47,064 bases of DNA from Bacteroidaceae bacterium (GTDB lineage Bacteria; Bacteroidota; Bacteroidia; Bacteroidales; Bacteroidaceae): assembly GCA_016291905.1 (NCBI GenBank), contig JAEEZS010000077.1:1-47064 (forward strand), written 5' to 3'. Each line of letters opens with the position of its first letter. Position 1 is the first letter of the stretch. The translations under genes were made by a program, and so were the position numbers. The notes under the pieces are model-generated. The model was given only the letters and a program-made list of their open reading frames with translations. It had not been told where the DNA came from and did not search any database. Below are positions 31,600 to 41,141 of this stretch, piece by piece.

Positions 31600-34500
31600 T
31601 TACTTCACCAACACCTTCTTACCGTTGACAATGTAGAGACCCTTTTCTGGGTTGCTGACGCGACGGCCTGTGAGGTCGAAGGTACCGCTGACGTTACGCA
31701 GAGCCTCAGACTCGACGGAAATCTCGTCGATGGAGGTCTTCACGGTGCCGCTCTCCTTGATGTACCACTCGGACTTCGTCGGGTTGTCGTTACCCCACAT
31801 GCAGATGCTGCCGAAGACACGAGCACCGCTGTCGTGGTAGTGCGGGTGAATCATCCATGTGCCGCCGGCGCTGCCATCGTTGCTGGCGCCCGGATCGGTG
31901 TTGAGGATGTTGAACTTCTGGTTGCCGCGGGCGATGAGGGCATACAGACCACCGTTGCTGTCGGTCATGACGTTGTCGCCACCCGTGCTGCCGCTGATGT
32001 AGTCCTGCGTGCCGACGTTGAAGAGGCGGAAGTCCTTCTTCTCGTCATCGACGAACTCAAACTGCCATTCGTAGGCGGGGTTGTTGATGGAGAGATAGGT
32101 CCAGCCGGGCATGCCGTTGTCGGCATTCGAGAAGAGGGCCATGGGCACGCCGTAGTTCTCCTCGAACTTCGGGAAGGCGTTGATGATGAAGTAGCTCTTA
32201 CCTTCCTCAGGCATGACGACCTGGAGGCCATCAACAGCAGCGTTGAGGGCGTCGATAGCGGCAAGGATTTCCTCGTCAGTAGCTTCAGCGCCACCCAGCA
32301 GTTCCTCGGCCTTGGCCTTGGCAGCGTTGAGGGCGGTGAGGTCCTTCACGCAGCCGATGTCGGAACCGACGGTGTACTCGGTGCCAGCCACAGCGTCGTA
32401 GGCCTCCTGCAGCTTGGCGATGGCGGTCTTCTCGGCGATACCACCCGTGACGGTGACGGTGCCGACGCCCTCGGCATTGTTGAAGCTGAGGTAGAAGGTC
32501 TCGGTGTGCTGGGTGAAGGTAACGACGGTGGAGAACGCGTCGGCCTTCTCGGCGGTGAACTCAATGGGATCGCCCAGGATGTCGGTCAACGCAAGGCCAT
32601 CGAAGGCACAAGCCTTGTCGGCCTGCAGCGTCATGACGTCGACGGGCTGATAGAGGTGGTGAGGTTTCTTCTCGAAGCCTTCGCCGGTGAGGATAGCGAT
32701 GGGCAGCTCTTCCTGCTGACGGATGTACCAGGCAGAAGCGCCGTTGGCATCAGTACCCCACTGGACGATAGGTCCGCAGACGCCATGGATGGAGTAGCCG
32801 TCGGGGGCATCGCTGAAGCCCTTGCCACCACCCTGGTCGCCGGCACGCGTGGTAGCAGCACCGCCGTTGTGGTTGCAGGCGTGGATGCCGAGCCAGTTGG
32901 TCTCGTCATTCTCGTTCTGCGACCAGAAGTGAACCTGACCGAAGCCAAGGGAACGCATGCGGATAGGAGCGGGTGTGTCGGACAGGCGGATATGCCAGTT
33001 GTTACCCCAGATAATCTCGTTGTCGCCTTCGAAGCCGGGCTGCTCGGTAAACAGGCCGATGTACTTGCCGGTCTTGACATTCTTGATGTTGAAGTAGATG
33101 TCGTCCTCATCGGGCCCATCAATCTTCTCGAAGGTGAAGTCCTGATATTCGTCTGCCGGGTCGGCATCAGCCCACCAGAGGATGGAATCCTGGAAGACGG
33201 TCATGTTCTTCACCTTGCCCTGACCCTTGACGAAGGGTGCCTGGTTGGCGAGCTTGTAGGCCACGCCGGGCTCGGGAAGGATGAAGGTGAAGCCTCCTGC
33301 TTCGTCAGCGGCAACGGATGCCTCCTCAAGGGCGATGGTAGCCTCAACCAGTTCCTCATCGGTGGCGTCCTCGTTGTTCAGTACCTCCTTGGCCTTGGAA
33401 ATCTCGGCCTTCAGAGCGTTGATGGCGGCGAAGTTGCCGCTGTGGAAACCAGGCTCGGAACCTTCGACATACGCCATGGCATCGCTGCCTTCGGCATCGG
33501 AGATGGCGTTGGAGAGGTCGGCGCGGGTGTGCGTCATACCAGAAACGACAATCTCAGTCGGCATGTTGGAGATACGGGTGTCGTTGAAGATAACTTCCAT
33601 GGCGAAGCTGAACTTCTGCAGATCCTCAGGCATGGAGATTTCAAGGGTGTGGTAACCCGTCTCGTTGTTCTTCGAGCTCCAGCGGGAGTGGAAGAAGGTT
33701 TCAATATTACCGTCGAGCAGGCCTTCGTAGGAGCCTTCGCTCGGTTCGCGGGCGTTGGAGCTGAAGTCGCCAGCCGACAGGGTGATTTCCTCACCGTCGC
33801 CGTCGAAGAGGTAGAACTCCGTCAGGTTGAAGTACGGGCCATCGTTGTAACCCTCGTCGCGCGGACGGTCGTTGTAGATGGTGTGAGTGACGGTGATGAC
33901 GAGCTTATCGACTGCGTAAGGCAGACCGAACACGGGCGACTCGTAACGGAACACGTTGGGATCCTCACCCGGCGTGCGCCAGCTGGTCTGCTTGTACGGC
34001 GTGATGGCGGCATCGTTGGCAAGGCCGCTCTGAGCCGTGCGGAGCAGAGGCTTCGAAGGATCATCGGGATCGGGAACGAGGATAGCGTCGAACGGAAGGA
34101 CAGGAGCCTTGTTGGCGTTGGCGATACAGGCAGCTGCTTCGCTCTTGATTCTCTCAATCATAGCCACGCCCTCGGCAGCACGGACGGAACCGTCCTCAAT
34201 GCCGGTGAGGAGTTCCTGTGCATCTTCCAGAAGGGCAGCAAGCTTCTCCTGCTCGGAATAGGGGAACTGCCCCACTTCTTCGCCGTAGCCCGGGTGTTCA
34301 CCCTCGATGAGCACGTTGGGGTCGCTCTCGGTGATGCTCTCGTAGTCGTTGACGAACTGGTCGAGGGCGTCGATAAGGGTGTAGAGCTCGTCGATTTCCA
34401 CCTTGTTGATGGTGTTCTCAAACTCGCTCAGGTACTCGCTCAGCGCGTCGGAATCCATAGCACCGGCAGCCAGGTCGGCCTCAGCCTGCTCAGTAGCAGC

Positions 34501-35457
34501 CCGCAGCTCAGCCACCTGATCAGCAATAAAGTCGCTCCACTCCTTTGCAAGGGTTTCCTTCGCTTTTTCAATCAGCTTGACCAGCTTGTTGTAGTTGTTG
34601 ATGGAGATGCGGGCCTTGAGGCTGGCGAGACGGACAACCTCCTCGGCAGCCATGCACTCGTCGGCACCTGTGACGTCGGCAGCGGCGTTAACGGCAGCCT
34701 GCAGCTCGGCCTTTACAGCCTCAGCCATCGGGTAGCGCATCAGCGTGTCGGCAGCCGAAGCAGCACGGCGGAGGTCCATCTTGTAAGCTTCAGCCAATGC
34801 GTCAGCGGGCTCCATGTCGCCGAAGAAGTAGAGGGTGGCGTTGTCCACGCAGATGAACGATGCCGTCGTGCCCTCGTCGGCACCAAAGCCGAACTTCAGC
34901 GAGCCGTCAATGACCTGTGCAGCCACGTTGAGCTTCACGGCATGAGCGGCAGGAAGGCTGTCAGCAGCCTCGGGGTCGTTGGTGGCAATGGTAGTCTTCA
35001 CGTCGTTGGCGAAGATATAGACGCCCTCGACTTCATCCTTCGTGGGGATGTACTTCGTTTTGTTCTCGGCTGTGCCGTGGCTCTGGATGGTAGCAATGGT
35101 GAACGCACCAAACACGTACGTACCATTCTCCAAGCCCGTCACAAGCTGCGAGATGGAGTTCTTGCCGACGGGGTTGCCCACGCCGTTAGTCTGACCGCCC
35201 CAGATTTCGAGGCAATGGCCCTTGAAGCCCCAGTAGCCCATGCTACCCGGGCTAATGCCCTCGGTGTGGCTTGAGGTCTTCCAAATGAGACCATCAGCAT
35301 TGTTGTCGGTTGCAAAGGTGACTTCCCAACCTTGGAAACCCTGTTCGGCGTCTCCATTCCAGATTTTGCTAGAAACATCCTTGCCGTCGGCAAATGCCAG
35401 CGTCGAGAATGCCATCGCAAACAAGGAAAGCAATGAAACACGTAATACTTTTCTCAT
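31600..35457 (-). CDS. Large exported multidomain protein (FIVAR-like helices, F5/8-like domain, sorting tail)
   Basis: 1285 residues. Signal peptide 1-23 (ends LAFAD). Approximate order: beta-sandwich ligand-binding-like domain (28-215); Ala/Glu-rich helical region resembling FIVAR repeats (220-470); a discoidin-like beta domain around 520-680 (YFNLTEFYLFDGDGEEITLS ... LLDGNIETFFHSRWSS); a FIVAR-type helix pair (about 690-765); a beta-trefoil-like domain (YKLANQAPFVKGQGK ... NVKTGKYIGLF); a second FIVAR pair (about 1010-1080); another beta-trefoil-like domain; and a C-terminal tail ending GLYIVNGKKVLVK. Such mosaics in Bacteroidales are surface or secreted glycan-binding proteins; no catalytic motif is visible. 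It is 83 bases downstream of the DUF349 gene; a weak TTACTTTG box at 35508-35515 could be its own promoter. Confidence 0.75.
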   Translation of the reverse strand: MRKVLRVSLLSLFAMAFSTLAFADGKDVSSKIWNGDAEQGFQGWEVTFATDNNADGLIWKTSSHTEGISPGSMGYWGFKGHCLEIWGGQTNGVGNPVGKNSISQLVTGLENGTYVFGAFTIATIQSHGTAENKTKYIPTKDEVEGVYIFANDVKTTIATNDPEAADSLPAAHAVKLNVAAQVIDGSLKFGFGADEGTTASFICVDNATLYFFGDMEPADALAEAYKMDLRRAASAADTLMRYPMAEAVKAELQAAVNAAADVTGADECMAAEEVVRLASLKARISINNYNKLVKLIEKAKETLAKEWSDFIADQVAELRAATEQAEADLAAGAMDSDALSEYLSEFENTINKVEIDELYTLIDALDQFVNDYESITESDPNVLIEGEHPGYGEEVGQFPYSEQEKLAALLEDAQELLTGIEDGSVRAAEGVAMIERIKSEAAACIANANKAPVLPFDAILVPDPDDPSKPLLRTAQSGLANDAAITPYKQTSWRTPGEDPNVFRYESPVFGLPYAVDKLVITVTHTIYNDRPRDEGYNDGPYFNLTEFYLFDGDGEEITLSAGDFSSNAREPSEGSYEGLLDGNIETFFHSRWSSKNNETGYHTLEISMPEDLQKFSFAMEVIFNDTRISNMPTEIVVSGMTHTRADLSNAISDAEGSDAMAYVEGSEPGFHSGNFAAINALKAEISKAKEVLNNEDATDEELVEATIALEEASVAADEAGGFTFILPEPGVAYKLANQAPFVKGQGKVKNMTVFQDSILWWADADPADEYQDFTFEKIDGPDEDDIYFNIKNVKTGKYIGLFTEQPGFEGDNEIIWGNNWHIRLSDTPAPIRMRSLGFGQVHFWSQNENDETNWLGIHACNHNGGAATTRAGDQGGGKGFSDAPDGYSIHGVCGPIVQWGTDANGASAWYIRQQEELPIAILTGEGFEKKPHHLYQPVDVMTLQADKACAFDGLALTDILGDPIEFTAEKADAFSTVVTFTQHTETFYLSFNNAEGVGTVTVTGGIAEKTAIAKLQEAYDAVAGTEYTVGSDIGCVKDLTALNAAKAKAEELLGGAEATDEEILAAIDALNAAVDGLQVVMPEEGKSYFIINAFPKFEENYGVPMALFSNADNGMPGWTYLSINNPAYEWQFEFVDDEKKDFRLFNVGTQDYISGSTGGDNVMTDSNGGLYALIARGNQKFNILNTDPGASNDGSAGGTWMIHPHYHDSGARVFGSICMWGNDNPTKSEWYIKESGTVKTSIDEISVESEALRNVSGTFDLTGRRVSNPEKGLYIVNGKKVLVK

Positions 35458-35540
35458 GTTTTTTGAATTTAAAGTTGAACAATAAAGTTAATTACTCAAA
35501 TCAATACCAAAGTAAGCTATTTGATTTTAATTTTCGTTTC

Positions 35541-37661
35541 CTATTCTTTCGCCTCGGGAGCCTCTGAAGCCTCGGTAGCTGCGGGAGCCTCAGCCGTCTC
35601 AGCAGGTGCCTCGGGAGCCGCAGGAGCTGCGGGCTCTTCGGGCTTGTCAAGCGACTTGATTTTCTCCAGGATTTCGTTGGCATCGGCTTTCAGCTTCTCC
35701 ATCTTACGCTGCATCTCAGCCAGCAAACTACTGCCGCTCTTGCTGGTAGCGGAGAGGAAGCCCAAGTTGTTCTCGTAGGTCTTGAGCTCGTTCTTCACCC
35801 GCTCGTAGGTCTGCAGCAGGCGTTCACGCTCGCGGTCCACGGCATTGCCTCCCGTTTCGCTGACGCGCTTGCGGAAGTTGCTGACACGGCGGGCCGATTC
35901 GCTAACGTGGAGTTTATCGAACAAGTCATCCACAAGCGAACGGTACTGCTTGTAGAGCTTGTCCTTATCGCGGAAGGGCACATGGCCGATGGAGTTCCAG
36001 TCGGCTACAAGTCCACGCAGCTTGTCGCTGAAGTCGTCGCTCATGTCCTGTACGCCCTCCTCAAGCTGGTCGCTGAGTCCCTTCAGCGCAGCCACGATGT
36101 CCTTCTTCGCAGCCAGGTTCTTGTGCTCCTCGCTACGTTGCGAGCTGGTGGCGCTGTTGCGCTTGGAGAAGAAGTCATCGCAGGCTGACATGAATCGCTT
36201 CCAGACGGCGTCGGACTGCTTCTTGGGCACGGCTCCGATGGAGCGCCACTCCTTCTGCAGGGCCGACAGCTTCTCGGCAGTTGCTTTCCAGTCGGTGCTG
36301 TCCTTCAGGGCCTCGGCCTGCTCGCAGAGGGCGATTTTCTTTTCGAGGTTCGACGAGAGGTTCTCCTTGGTGCTCTTAAAGAAAGCAGCCTTCTTGGTGA
36401 AAAACACGTCGCACGCAGCACGGAAGCGATCGAACACCTTCTGGTTCTGCTTCTTGGGAGCAAAGCCTAATGATTTCCATTTGGCCTGCAGCGCCAGCAC
36501 CTCCTGCGTCTTATCGTTCCACTTGGCGTAAGAGGTAAGTTCGTCGAAATTGATTGCCTCCATGATTTCGCAAATGGCAATCTTTTGCTCAAGGTTCTCC
36601 TTCTCGGTCTTCTTGATTTCCTCGAAGTACTGCTGATAACGGCGGTTGATTACCGTGGAAGCTTCCTTGAAACGCTCCCAGATGCCCTCGCGGAGGTCTT
36701 TGGCCACAGGGCCAGCCTCGCGGAACTCCTGATGGAGCTTCTGCAGCTGGCGGAATGCGACAACCACATCGGGCTCGTCAGCCAGCTTCTCGGCCTGCTC
36801 GCAGAGCTGTGTCTTCACTTCGAGGTTCTTCTTGAAGTCGTAGTCGCGGAACATATTGTTCAGCTTGCGGATGTCGTAGAACTTCTCGGTGTAGCTCTGG
36901 TAGGTCTTCCAGAGTTCGGAAGCCTTTTCGGGCGGGACGTCCTTTATCTCGCGCCACTCCTGCTGAATGGCCTGGAAATCATCGTACGACACGGGTACCG
37001 TGTCGGCATTATCTATCATCGTCTTCAGGCGTTCGAGAATAGCCTCCTTGCGCAGCAGGTTCTGCTCGCGGATGCGGTCGAGTTCCTTCTGAGCCTCAGC
37101 ACGTTTCTCGCGAATCGTTGCCATCACCGTCTTGAACTCCTCCTCCTCGGCCACCAACTCGGGGCAGCGGTCGGCAAGCACGAATGCATCAGCATCGTTG
37201 CCGGCAGCTACGAAAGCCTCCTTCATCTCGCCGATAGCGGCGTTGTGCCAGCGATAGAAGGTCTGCTTGAGGTGCTCAAGCTCTTCGCGGGCAAGGCTGA
37301 CGCCAAAGTTGGGCAGCGCCTTCAGCTGAGCAATCACATCAGCACACGTAGCCAGCGAGGGGGACTCGGCAGGCTCTTCGGGCGCAGGCTCTGCAGGGGC
37401 TTCAGCGGCAGGCGCAGGCTCCTCTGCAACAACAGCAGGCCCTTCTGCAACAGCAACAGGCTCTTCTACGACAGCGGCAGGCTCTTCCACGGGAGCTTCA
37501 GCCACAGGCTCTTCGGCTACGGGCTCAGCAGCGGGTTCGGGGTTAACGACTTGAGGTTCTTCGGCAGGAGCCTGAACAGGCTCTTCTACGGGAGTCTGCT
37601 CGGCCTCTTTCTCTTCAGGTATAGCGACAAATTCTTCGCCTTTCACGATTTCTTCTTCCAT
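35541..37661 (-). CDS. DUF349 repeat protein
   Basis: 706 residues from the ATG at 37661 (MEEEIVKGEEF); a longer frame has no homology and crosses the probable promoter. Residues 1-105 are a low-complexity Pro/Ala/Glu-rich acidic segment (EEPVAEAP-type repeats). The body contains five or six DUF349 helical repeats, recognisable as 'EWREIKDVPPEKASELW', 'KWKSLGFAPKKQNQKVFDRF', 'EWRSIGAVPKKQSDAVWKRF' and 'DWNSIGHVPFRDKDKLYKQY'. A coiled-coil and a second Ala/Pro/Glu-rich tail close the protein. No signal peptide, so it is cytoplasmic. DUF349 proteins are widespread in Bacteroidetes without an established function; the all-helical repeats suggest a scaffold or RNA/protein-binding role. Confidence 0.88.
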   Translation of the reverse strand: MEEEIVKGEEFVAIPEEKEAEQTPVEEPVQAPAEEPQVVNPEPAAEPVAEEPVAEAPVEEPAAVVEEPVAVAEGPAVVAEEPAPAAEAPAEPAPEEPAESPSLATCADVIAQLKALPNFGVSLAREELEHLKQTFYRWHNAAIGEMKEAFVAAGNDADAFVLADRCPELVAEEEEFKTVMATIREKRAEAQKELDRIREQNLLRKEAILERLKTMIDNADTVPVSYDDFQAIQQEWREIKDVPPEKASELWKTYQSYTEKFYDIRKLNNMFRDYDFKKNLEVKTQLCEQAEKLADEPDVVVAFRQLQKLHQEFREAGPVAKDLREGIWERFKEASTVINRRYQQYFEEIKKTEKENLEQKIAICEIMEAINFDELTSYAKWNDKTQEVLALQAKWKSLGFAPKKQNQKVFDRFRAACDVFFTKKAAFFKSTKENLSSNLEKKIALCEQAEALKDSTDWKATAEKLSALQKEWRSIGAVPKKQSDAVWKRFMSACDDFFSKRNSATSSQRSEEHKNLAAKKDIVAALKGLSDQLEEGVQDMSDDFSDKLRGLVADWNSIGHVPFRDKDKLYKQYRSLVDDLFDKLHVSESARRVSNFRKRVSETGGNAVDRERERLLQTYERVKNELKTYENNLGFLSATSKSGSSLLAEMQRKMEKLKADANEILEKIKSLDKPEEPAAPAAPEAPAETAEAPAATEASEAPEAKE

Positions 37662-37764
37662 AGGAATAACACAATTAAAATGGGTGCGCACCAATACGCC
37701 ACGCAAATAAACGGATATTTTTTGAAATGAGCAACTATTTCGCCGTTTTTTTGCGAAATTCCAC

Positions 37765-37772
37765 CAAAAGTA
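37765..37772 (-). promoter_or_regulatory. Possible -7 promoter element of the DUF349 gene
   Basis: TACTTTTG on the minus strand, about 104 bases before the ATG, giving a leader near 95 bases. No convincing -33 element. It lies between mgtE and the DUF349 gene, so the latter may be transcribed separately. Confidence 0.4.
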
Positions 37773-37812
37773 AGGGGATTTGGGCACAAGCCGGCCCTAT
37801 TTCCTACATTTT

Positions 37813-39177
37813 TCAGCCCATCAGCATCAGCGTCACTCCCATATAAATGAGCATGCCGATGATATCGTTCGTCACCGAAATAAAGGGACCGGTGGCAATG
37901 GCAGGGTCTATCTTGAGTTTCTCAAACGTCATGGGGACAAATGTGCCGAAAAGCGAGGCTACCAGTATAACCAACCCAAGGCTGATGGAGACGCTGCCCG
38001 TTACCAGCATGGGCTGACTGCCGAAGAAGTAGTTGTAGGCGAAGACCAACGCGCTGATAACAATGGCATTGAATACTGCCACCAGGCCCTCTTTAAGTAC
38101 CTGTTTCAGCATGTTACCCACTTTCAGAGAGTTGTTTGCCAGGCCCTGTACGACGATAGCCGACGACTGCGTACCGACGTTACCTGCCGTACCGCCGATA
38201 AGCGGAATGAAAAGCGCCATCTCAGGATGGGCGACGAAAATCTGGTCGAATTTGCCAAGGATAATGGATGTGCCGATACCTCCTACCATGCCGATGAGCA
38301 GCCAGGGGATGCGGGCACGTGTTTGTTTCCATACCGTATCCGCCGACTCGACGTCCTCGGTAATACCGGAGGCCAGCTGATAGTCGCGTTCCGACTGTTC
38401 GCGCACCTCATCCATGACGTCGTCGACGGTAATCTGTCCCACCAGACGTCCGATGCTGTCCACAACAGGCACAGCCACCAGGTTGTACTTCTCAATCATC
38501 TGCACCACCTCGTCAATGGGTGTATCGACGTGGCAGGAAATGAGGTCCTTGTCCATCACGTGCTTCACCTTGGAGATGCTGGGGCTAGTGATCATCTTTT
38601 TCAGCGGGAAAAAGCCCTGCAAACGCTCCTCATCGTCAACGACATAGACGTAGTAGATATCGTCCATGTCCTCAGCCTGCTGACGCATCTCGCGCAAGCA
38701 TTCAGGCATGGACCAGTTCTCGTTGACGACAATCATCTCCGTACCCATCAAACCGCCGGCGGTGTTTTCGTCGTACTGCAAGAGGTCCACGATGTCGCCC
38801 GCCTGCTCGATGTCTTCGATGTGTGAGAGCACCTCTTCCTGTTTCTCCTCGTCGAGGTCTCGGATGATATCGACGGCATCGTCGGTATCCATAGCGTCGA
38901 TGAACTTGCGGGCAATGGTCTCCGAGGGGAGGTCGTCAAGCAGTTCTGCACGCTCCTCCTCGTCCATCTCCACGAGTGCCTCGGCAGCCGTCTCGTTATC
39001 AAGCAGGTGATAGACGTAACGGGCATCCTCACTATCCAGTTCCTCCGCTAGCTCGGCAATGTCGGCCGGGTGCATCTCGGCCAACGTGAGCTTCAGCTCA
39101 TCGGCATTGCGGGCCTCAATGAGCGCTTTCACCTCGCGGATGAACTCATTATCAAACTCTCTATGTTCCTTCAACAC
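37813..39177 (-). CDS. mgtE: MgtE magnesium transporter
   Basis: 454 residues with the complete MgtE layout: an N-terminal helical domain of MgtE_N type (LTLAEMHPADIAELAEELD ... LLDDLPSETIARKFID), two CBS domains (MGTEMIVVNENWSMPEC; VMDKDLISCHVDTPIDEV ... VPVVDSIGRLVGQITVDDV), a linking plug helix, then five membrane helices beginning 'RIPWLLIGMVGGIGTSI' and containing 'PLIGGTAGNVGTQSSAIVVQGLA', the signature of the pore. In known homologues the cytoplasmic domains close the channel when intracellular Mg2+ is high. It follows rsmA by 36 bases on the same strand, probably one operon. Confidence 0.96.
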   Translation of the reverse strand: MLKEHREFDNEFIREVKALIEARNADELKLTLAEMHPADIAELAEELDSEDARYVYHLLDNETAAEALVEMDEEERAELLDDLPSETIARKFIDAMDTDDAVDIIRDLDEEKQEEVLSHIEDIEQAGDIVDLLQYDENTAGGLMGTEMIVVNENWSMPECLREMRQQAEDMDDIYYVYVVDDEERLQGFFPLKKMITSPSISKVKHVMDKDLISCHVDTPIDEVVQMIEKYNLVAVPVVDSIGRLVGQITVDDVMDEVREQSERDYQLASGITEDVESADTVWKQTRARIPWLLIGMVGGIGTSIILGKFDQIFVAHPEMALFIPLIGGTAGNVGTQSSAIVVQGLANNSLKVGNMLKQVLKEGLVAVFNAIVISALVFAYNYFFGSQPMLVTGSVSISLGLVILVASLFGTFVPMTFEKLKIDPAIATGPFISVTNDIIGMLIYMGVTLMLMG

Positions 39178-39213
39178 CTTAGTATGTTTTTACGGTTAGA
39201 CGATTTTCGCTAT

Positions 39214-40005
39214 TCACTCTTTGCTATCCAGAAACGCCTTTACGTCGTTTGTCAGCTGGATGAATTCTCCTACGGAGAGTTGTTCGGGCCGTCGATTGAA
39301 CAGTGGGTCGGCAAGCAGCGGACAATCCACACCCACAATGGGTTTTATGCCGTTTCGGAGGGTTTTACGTCGTTGGTTGAAGGTAGTCTTCACGATGCTA
39401 CGGAAGAGAGCCTCATCGCAACCCAATTCGGTGGTGTCGTTCCGCTTCATGCTGATGACGGCACTCTTCACCTTCGGCGGAGGATTGAAGACGTGCTCGT
39501 CCACCGTGAACAGGTATTCCACGTCATACCATGCCTGAACAAGGATGGAGAGGATACCATAGGTTTTGCTCCCCGGTCCGGCTGCCAGACGCTGCGCCAC
39601 CTCGCGCTGAATCATGCCCGTGCAGGCAGGGATACGGTCGCGGTTGTCGAGCATCTTGAAAAATATCTGGCTGGAGATATTATAAGGATAATTGCCGGTG
39701 AGCACGAAGGGACGCCCGTCGAAAAGCCTGTCGAGGTGCATCTTCAGGAAGTCGTCTTCCACGATACACTCCTCCAGTTCAGGATAGGTCATACGGAGGT
39801 AGCGGACCGACTCGTCGTCAATCTCCACAACCTTCAGCTCGCGCTGCTTGGGAACAAGGAACTGGGTGAGCACACCCATCCCCGGGCCTACCTCAAGAAT
39901 GGGATATTCCGGGAAGCGGTCGACAGTATCTGCTATGGCTTTCGCAATGGAAAGATCCTTCAGGAAGTGCTGTCCCAGCGATTTCTTTGGATTTACTGGC
40001 TTCAT
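39214..40005 (-). CDS. rsmA: 16S rRNA (adenine1518/1519-N6,N6)-dimethyltransferase RsmA (KsgA)
   Basis: 263 residues, the usual length. SAM-binding motif I 'PILEVGPGMGVLT' near the N-terminus after 'KKSLGQHFLKD', the typical KsgA opening. Motif IV is 'LTGNYPYNISSQIFFKML' (NLPYNIS in most homologues), followed by 'MIQREVAQRLAAGPGSKTYGILSILVQ' and 'VFNPPPKVKSAVISMKR', all diagnostic of the family. The enzyme dimethylates two adjacent adenines at the 3' end of 16S rRNA during late 30S assembly. It lies upstream of mgtE in the same orientation. Confidence 0.97.
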   Translation of the reverse strand: MKPVNPKKSLGQHFLKDLSIAKAIADTVDRFPEYPILEVGPGMGVLTQFLVPKQRELKVVEIDDESVRYLRMTYPELEECIVEDDFLKMHLDRLFDGRPFVLTGNYPYNISSQIFFKMLDNRDRIPACTGMIQREVAQRLAAGPGSKTYGILSILVQAWYDVEYLFTVDEHVFNPPPKVKSAVISMKRNDTTELGCDEALFRSIVKTTFNQRRKTLRNGIKPIVGVDCPLLADPLFNRRPEQLSVGEFIQLTNDVKAFLDSKE

Positions 40006-40062
40006 TCCGTTGGTTACCTATACCGTCGTCCATGGGGGTTAAACAAAAAAAAAGAAATTTAT

Positions 40063-40093
40063 TTTGATTTTCTCTCAGCTCTCATTATCTTTG
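40063..40093 (+). promoter_or_regulatory. Promoter of the flippase-pepD operon
   Basis: TATCTTTG at 40086-40093 with TTTG at 40063-40066, a 19-base spacer. It lies in the divergent gap between rsmA (minus) and the flippase-like gene (plus). Confidence 0.7.
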
Positions 40094-40148
40094 CACGGCG
40101 CAAAAGTAGTGCAAGCCGAACGAAAAAACAAATTTATTTGAGGAAAAG

Positions 40149-41141
40149 TTGAAAGACGCGCTGAAAAAAACTGCCCGCTGGCTGGTTCCGCTGATTATCG
40201 CAGCTGCCATCCTTATATATATGTACCACGACTTCGACTTCCGTACAGTCTGGCAAATCCTGACGGAGGAGACCAACGTGTGGTGGCTGTTCGTATCGCT
40301 CATCCCCATTCTGGTAAGCCACATCCTACGTGGCGTGCGCTGGCTGCTGACGCTGGAGCCCATCGGGTACCGTCCACGCACCATCAACAGTATCCTCTCC
40401 ATCTACGTGGCCTACGCCTCCAACATCGTCATCCCCCGCGTGGGTGAGATTTCGCGTTGCGGCGTGCTGGCGAAGTACGACGGTATCCCCTTCAGCAAGT
40501 CGCTGGGAACGCTGGTGGCCGAGCGTATCGTCGATTTCATCATCGCCTTCTCGTTCTGCAGCATCATGCTCATCTTCCAGTTCGACAAGCTCTATGCCTT
40601 CTTCGACAAGACGGGCACGGGCGAAGGCGGCGTGGTGCAGATTTTCAAGAATCCCTGGTTCTACGTGGTGCTGGCGCTCATCGCGGGCGTCATCATCCTC
40701 TCGTGGAGGCTCATCCATCGCAGCAAGAACAAGACGGCCGGCAGCGTGGCTCGCACACTCGACAACTTCGTCGAAGGCTTTGTGTCGCTCAAGAACGTCA
40801 AGCGGCTCTGGCTCTTCGTCCTCTACACGGTGCTCATCTGGCTGTGCTACTACCTGGAATTCCACCTCTGCTTCTACTGCTTCCCGTTCACCGAGACGCT
40901 CGGCCCTGCAGCAGGAGCTGTCATCTTTGCTGCCATCAGCGTGGCCATCATCATTCCCACCCCTAACGGCGCCGGTCCCTGGCACTTCGTCGTCATCACC
41001 CTGCTGGGCATGTACGGCGTGCTGGAAGCACAGGCCGGCTCCTTCGCTCTCATCGTACACACCTTCCAGACCGTGTTTGTCCTGCTCTTCGGACTGACGG
41101 CCTGGATCCTATTACAAATCATAAACCGAAAAACATCATGA
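40149..41141 (+). CDS. Flippase-like / LPG synthase transmembrane-domain protein
   Basis: 330 residues with about eight membrane segments, matching the UPF0104/LPG_synthase_TM family: 'ILVSHILRGVRWLLTLEPIGYRP', 'AYASNIVIPRVGEISRCGVLAKYDGIPFSKSLGTLVAERIVDF' (the family's most conserved stretch), and 'ISVAIIIPTPNGAGPWHFVVITLLGMYG'. It lacks the cytoplasmic aminoacyl-transferase domain of MprF, so it is probably a stand-alone lipid translocase-type protein. The only start with a ribosome-binding-like GAGGAAAAG before it is a TTG at 40149, with no ATG close by. Its 3' end overlaps pepD by four bases (ATGA), so the genes are translationally coupled. Confidence 0.85.
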   Translation: MKDALKKTARWLVPLIIAAAILIYMYHDFDFRTVWQILTEETNVWWLFVSLIPILVSHILRGVRWLLTLEPIGYRPRTINSILSIYVAYASNIVIPRVGEISRCGVLAKYDGIPFSKSLGTLVAERIVDFIIAFSFCSIMLIFQFDKLYAFFDKTGTGEGGVVQIFKNPWFYVVLALIAGVIILSWRLIHRSKNKTAGSVARTLDNFVEGFVSLKNVKRLWLFVLYTVLIWLCYYLEFHLCFYCFPFTETLGPAAGAVIFAAISVAIIIPTPNGAGPWHFVVITLLGMYGVLEAQAGSFALIVHTFQTVFVLLFGLTAWILLQIINRKTS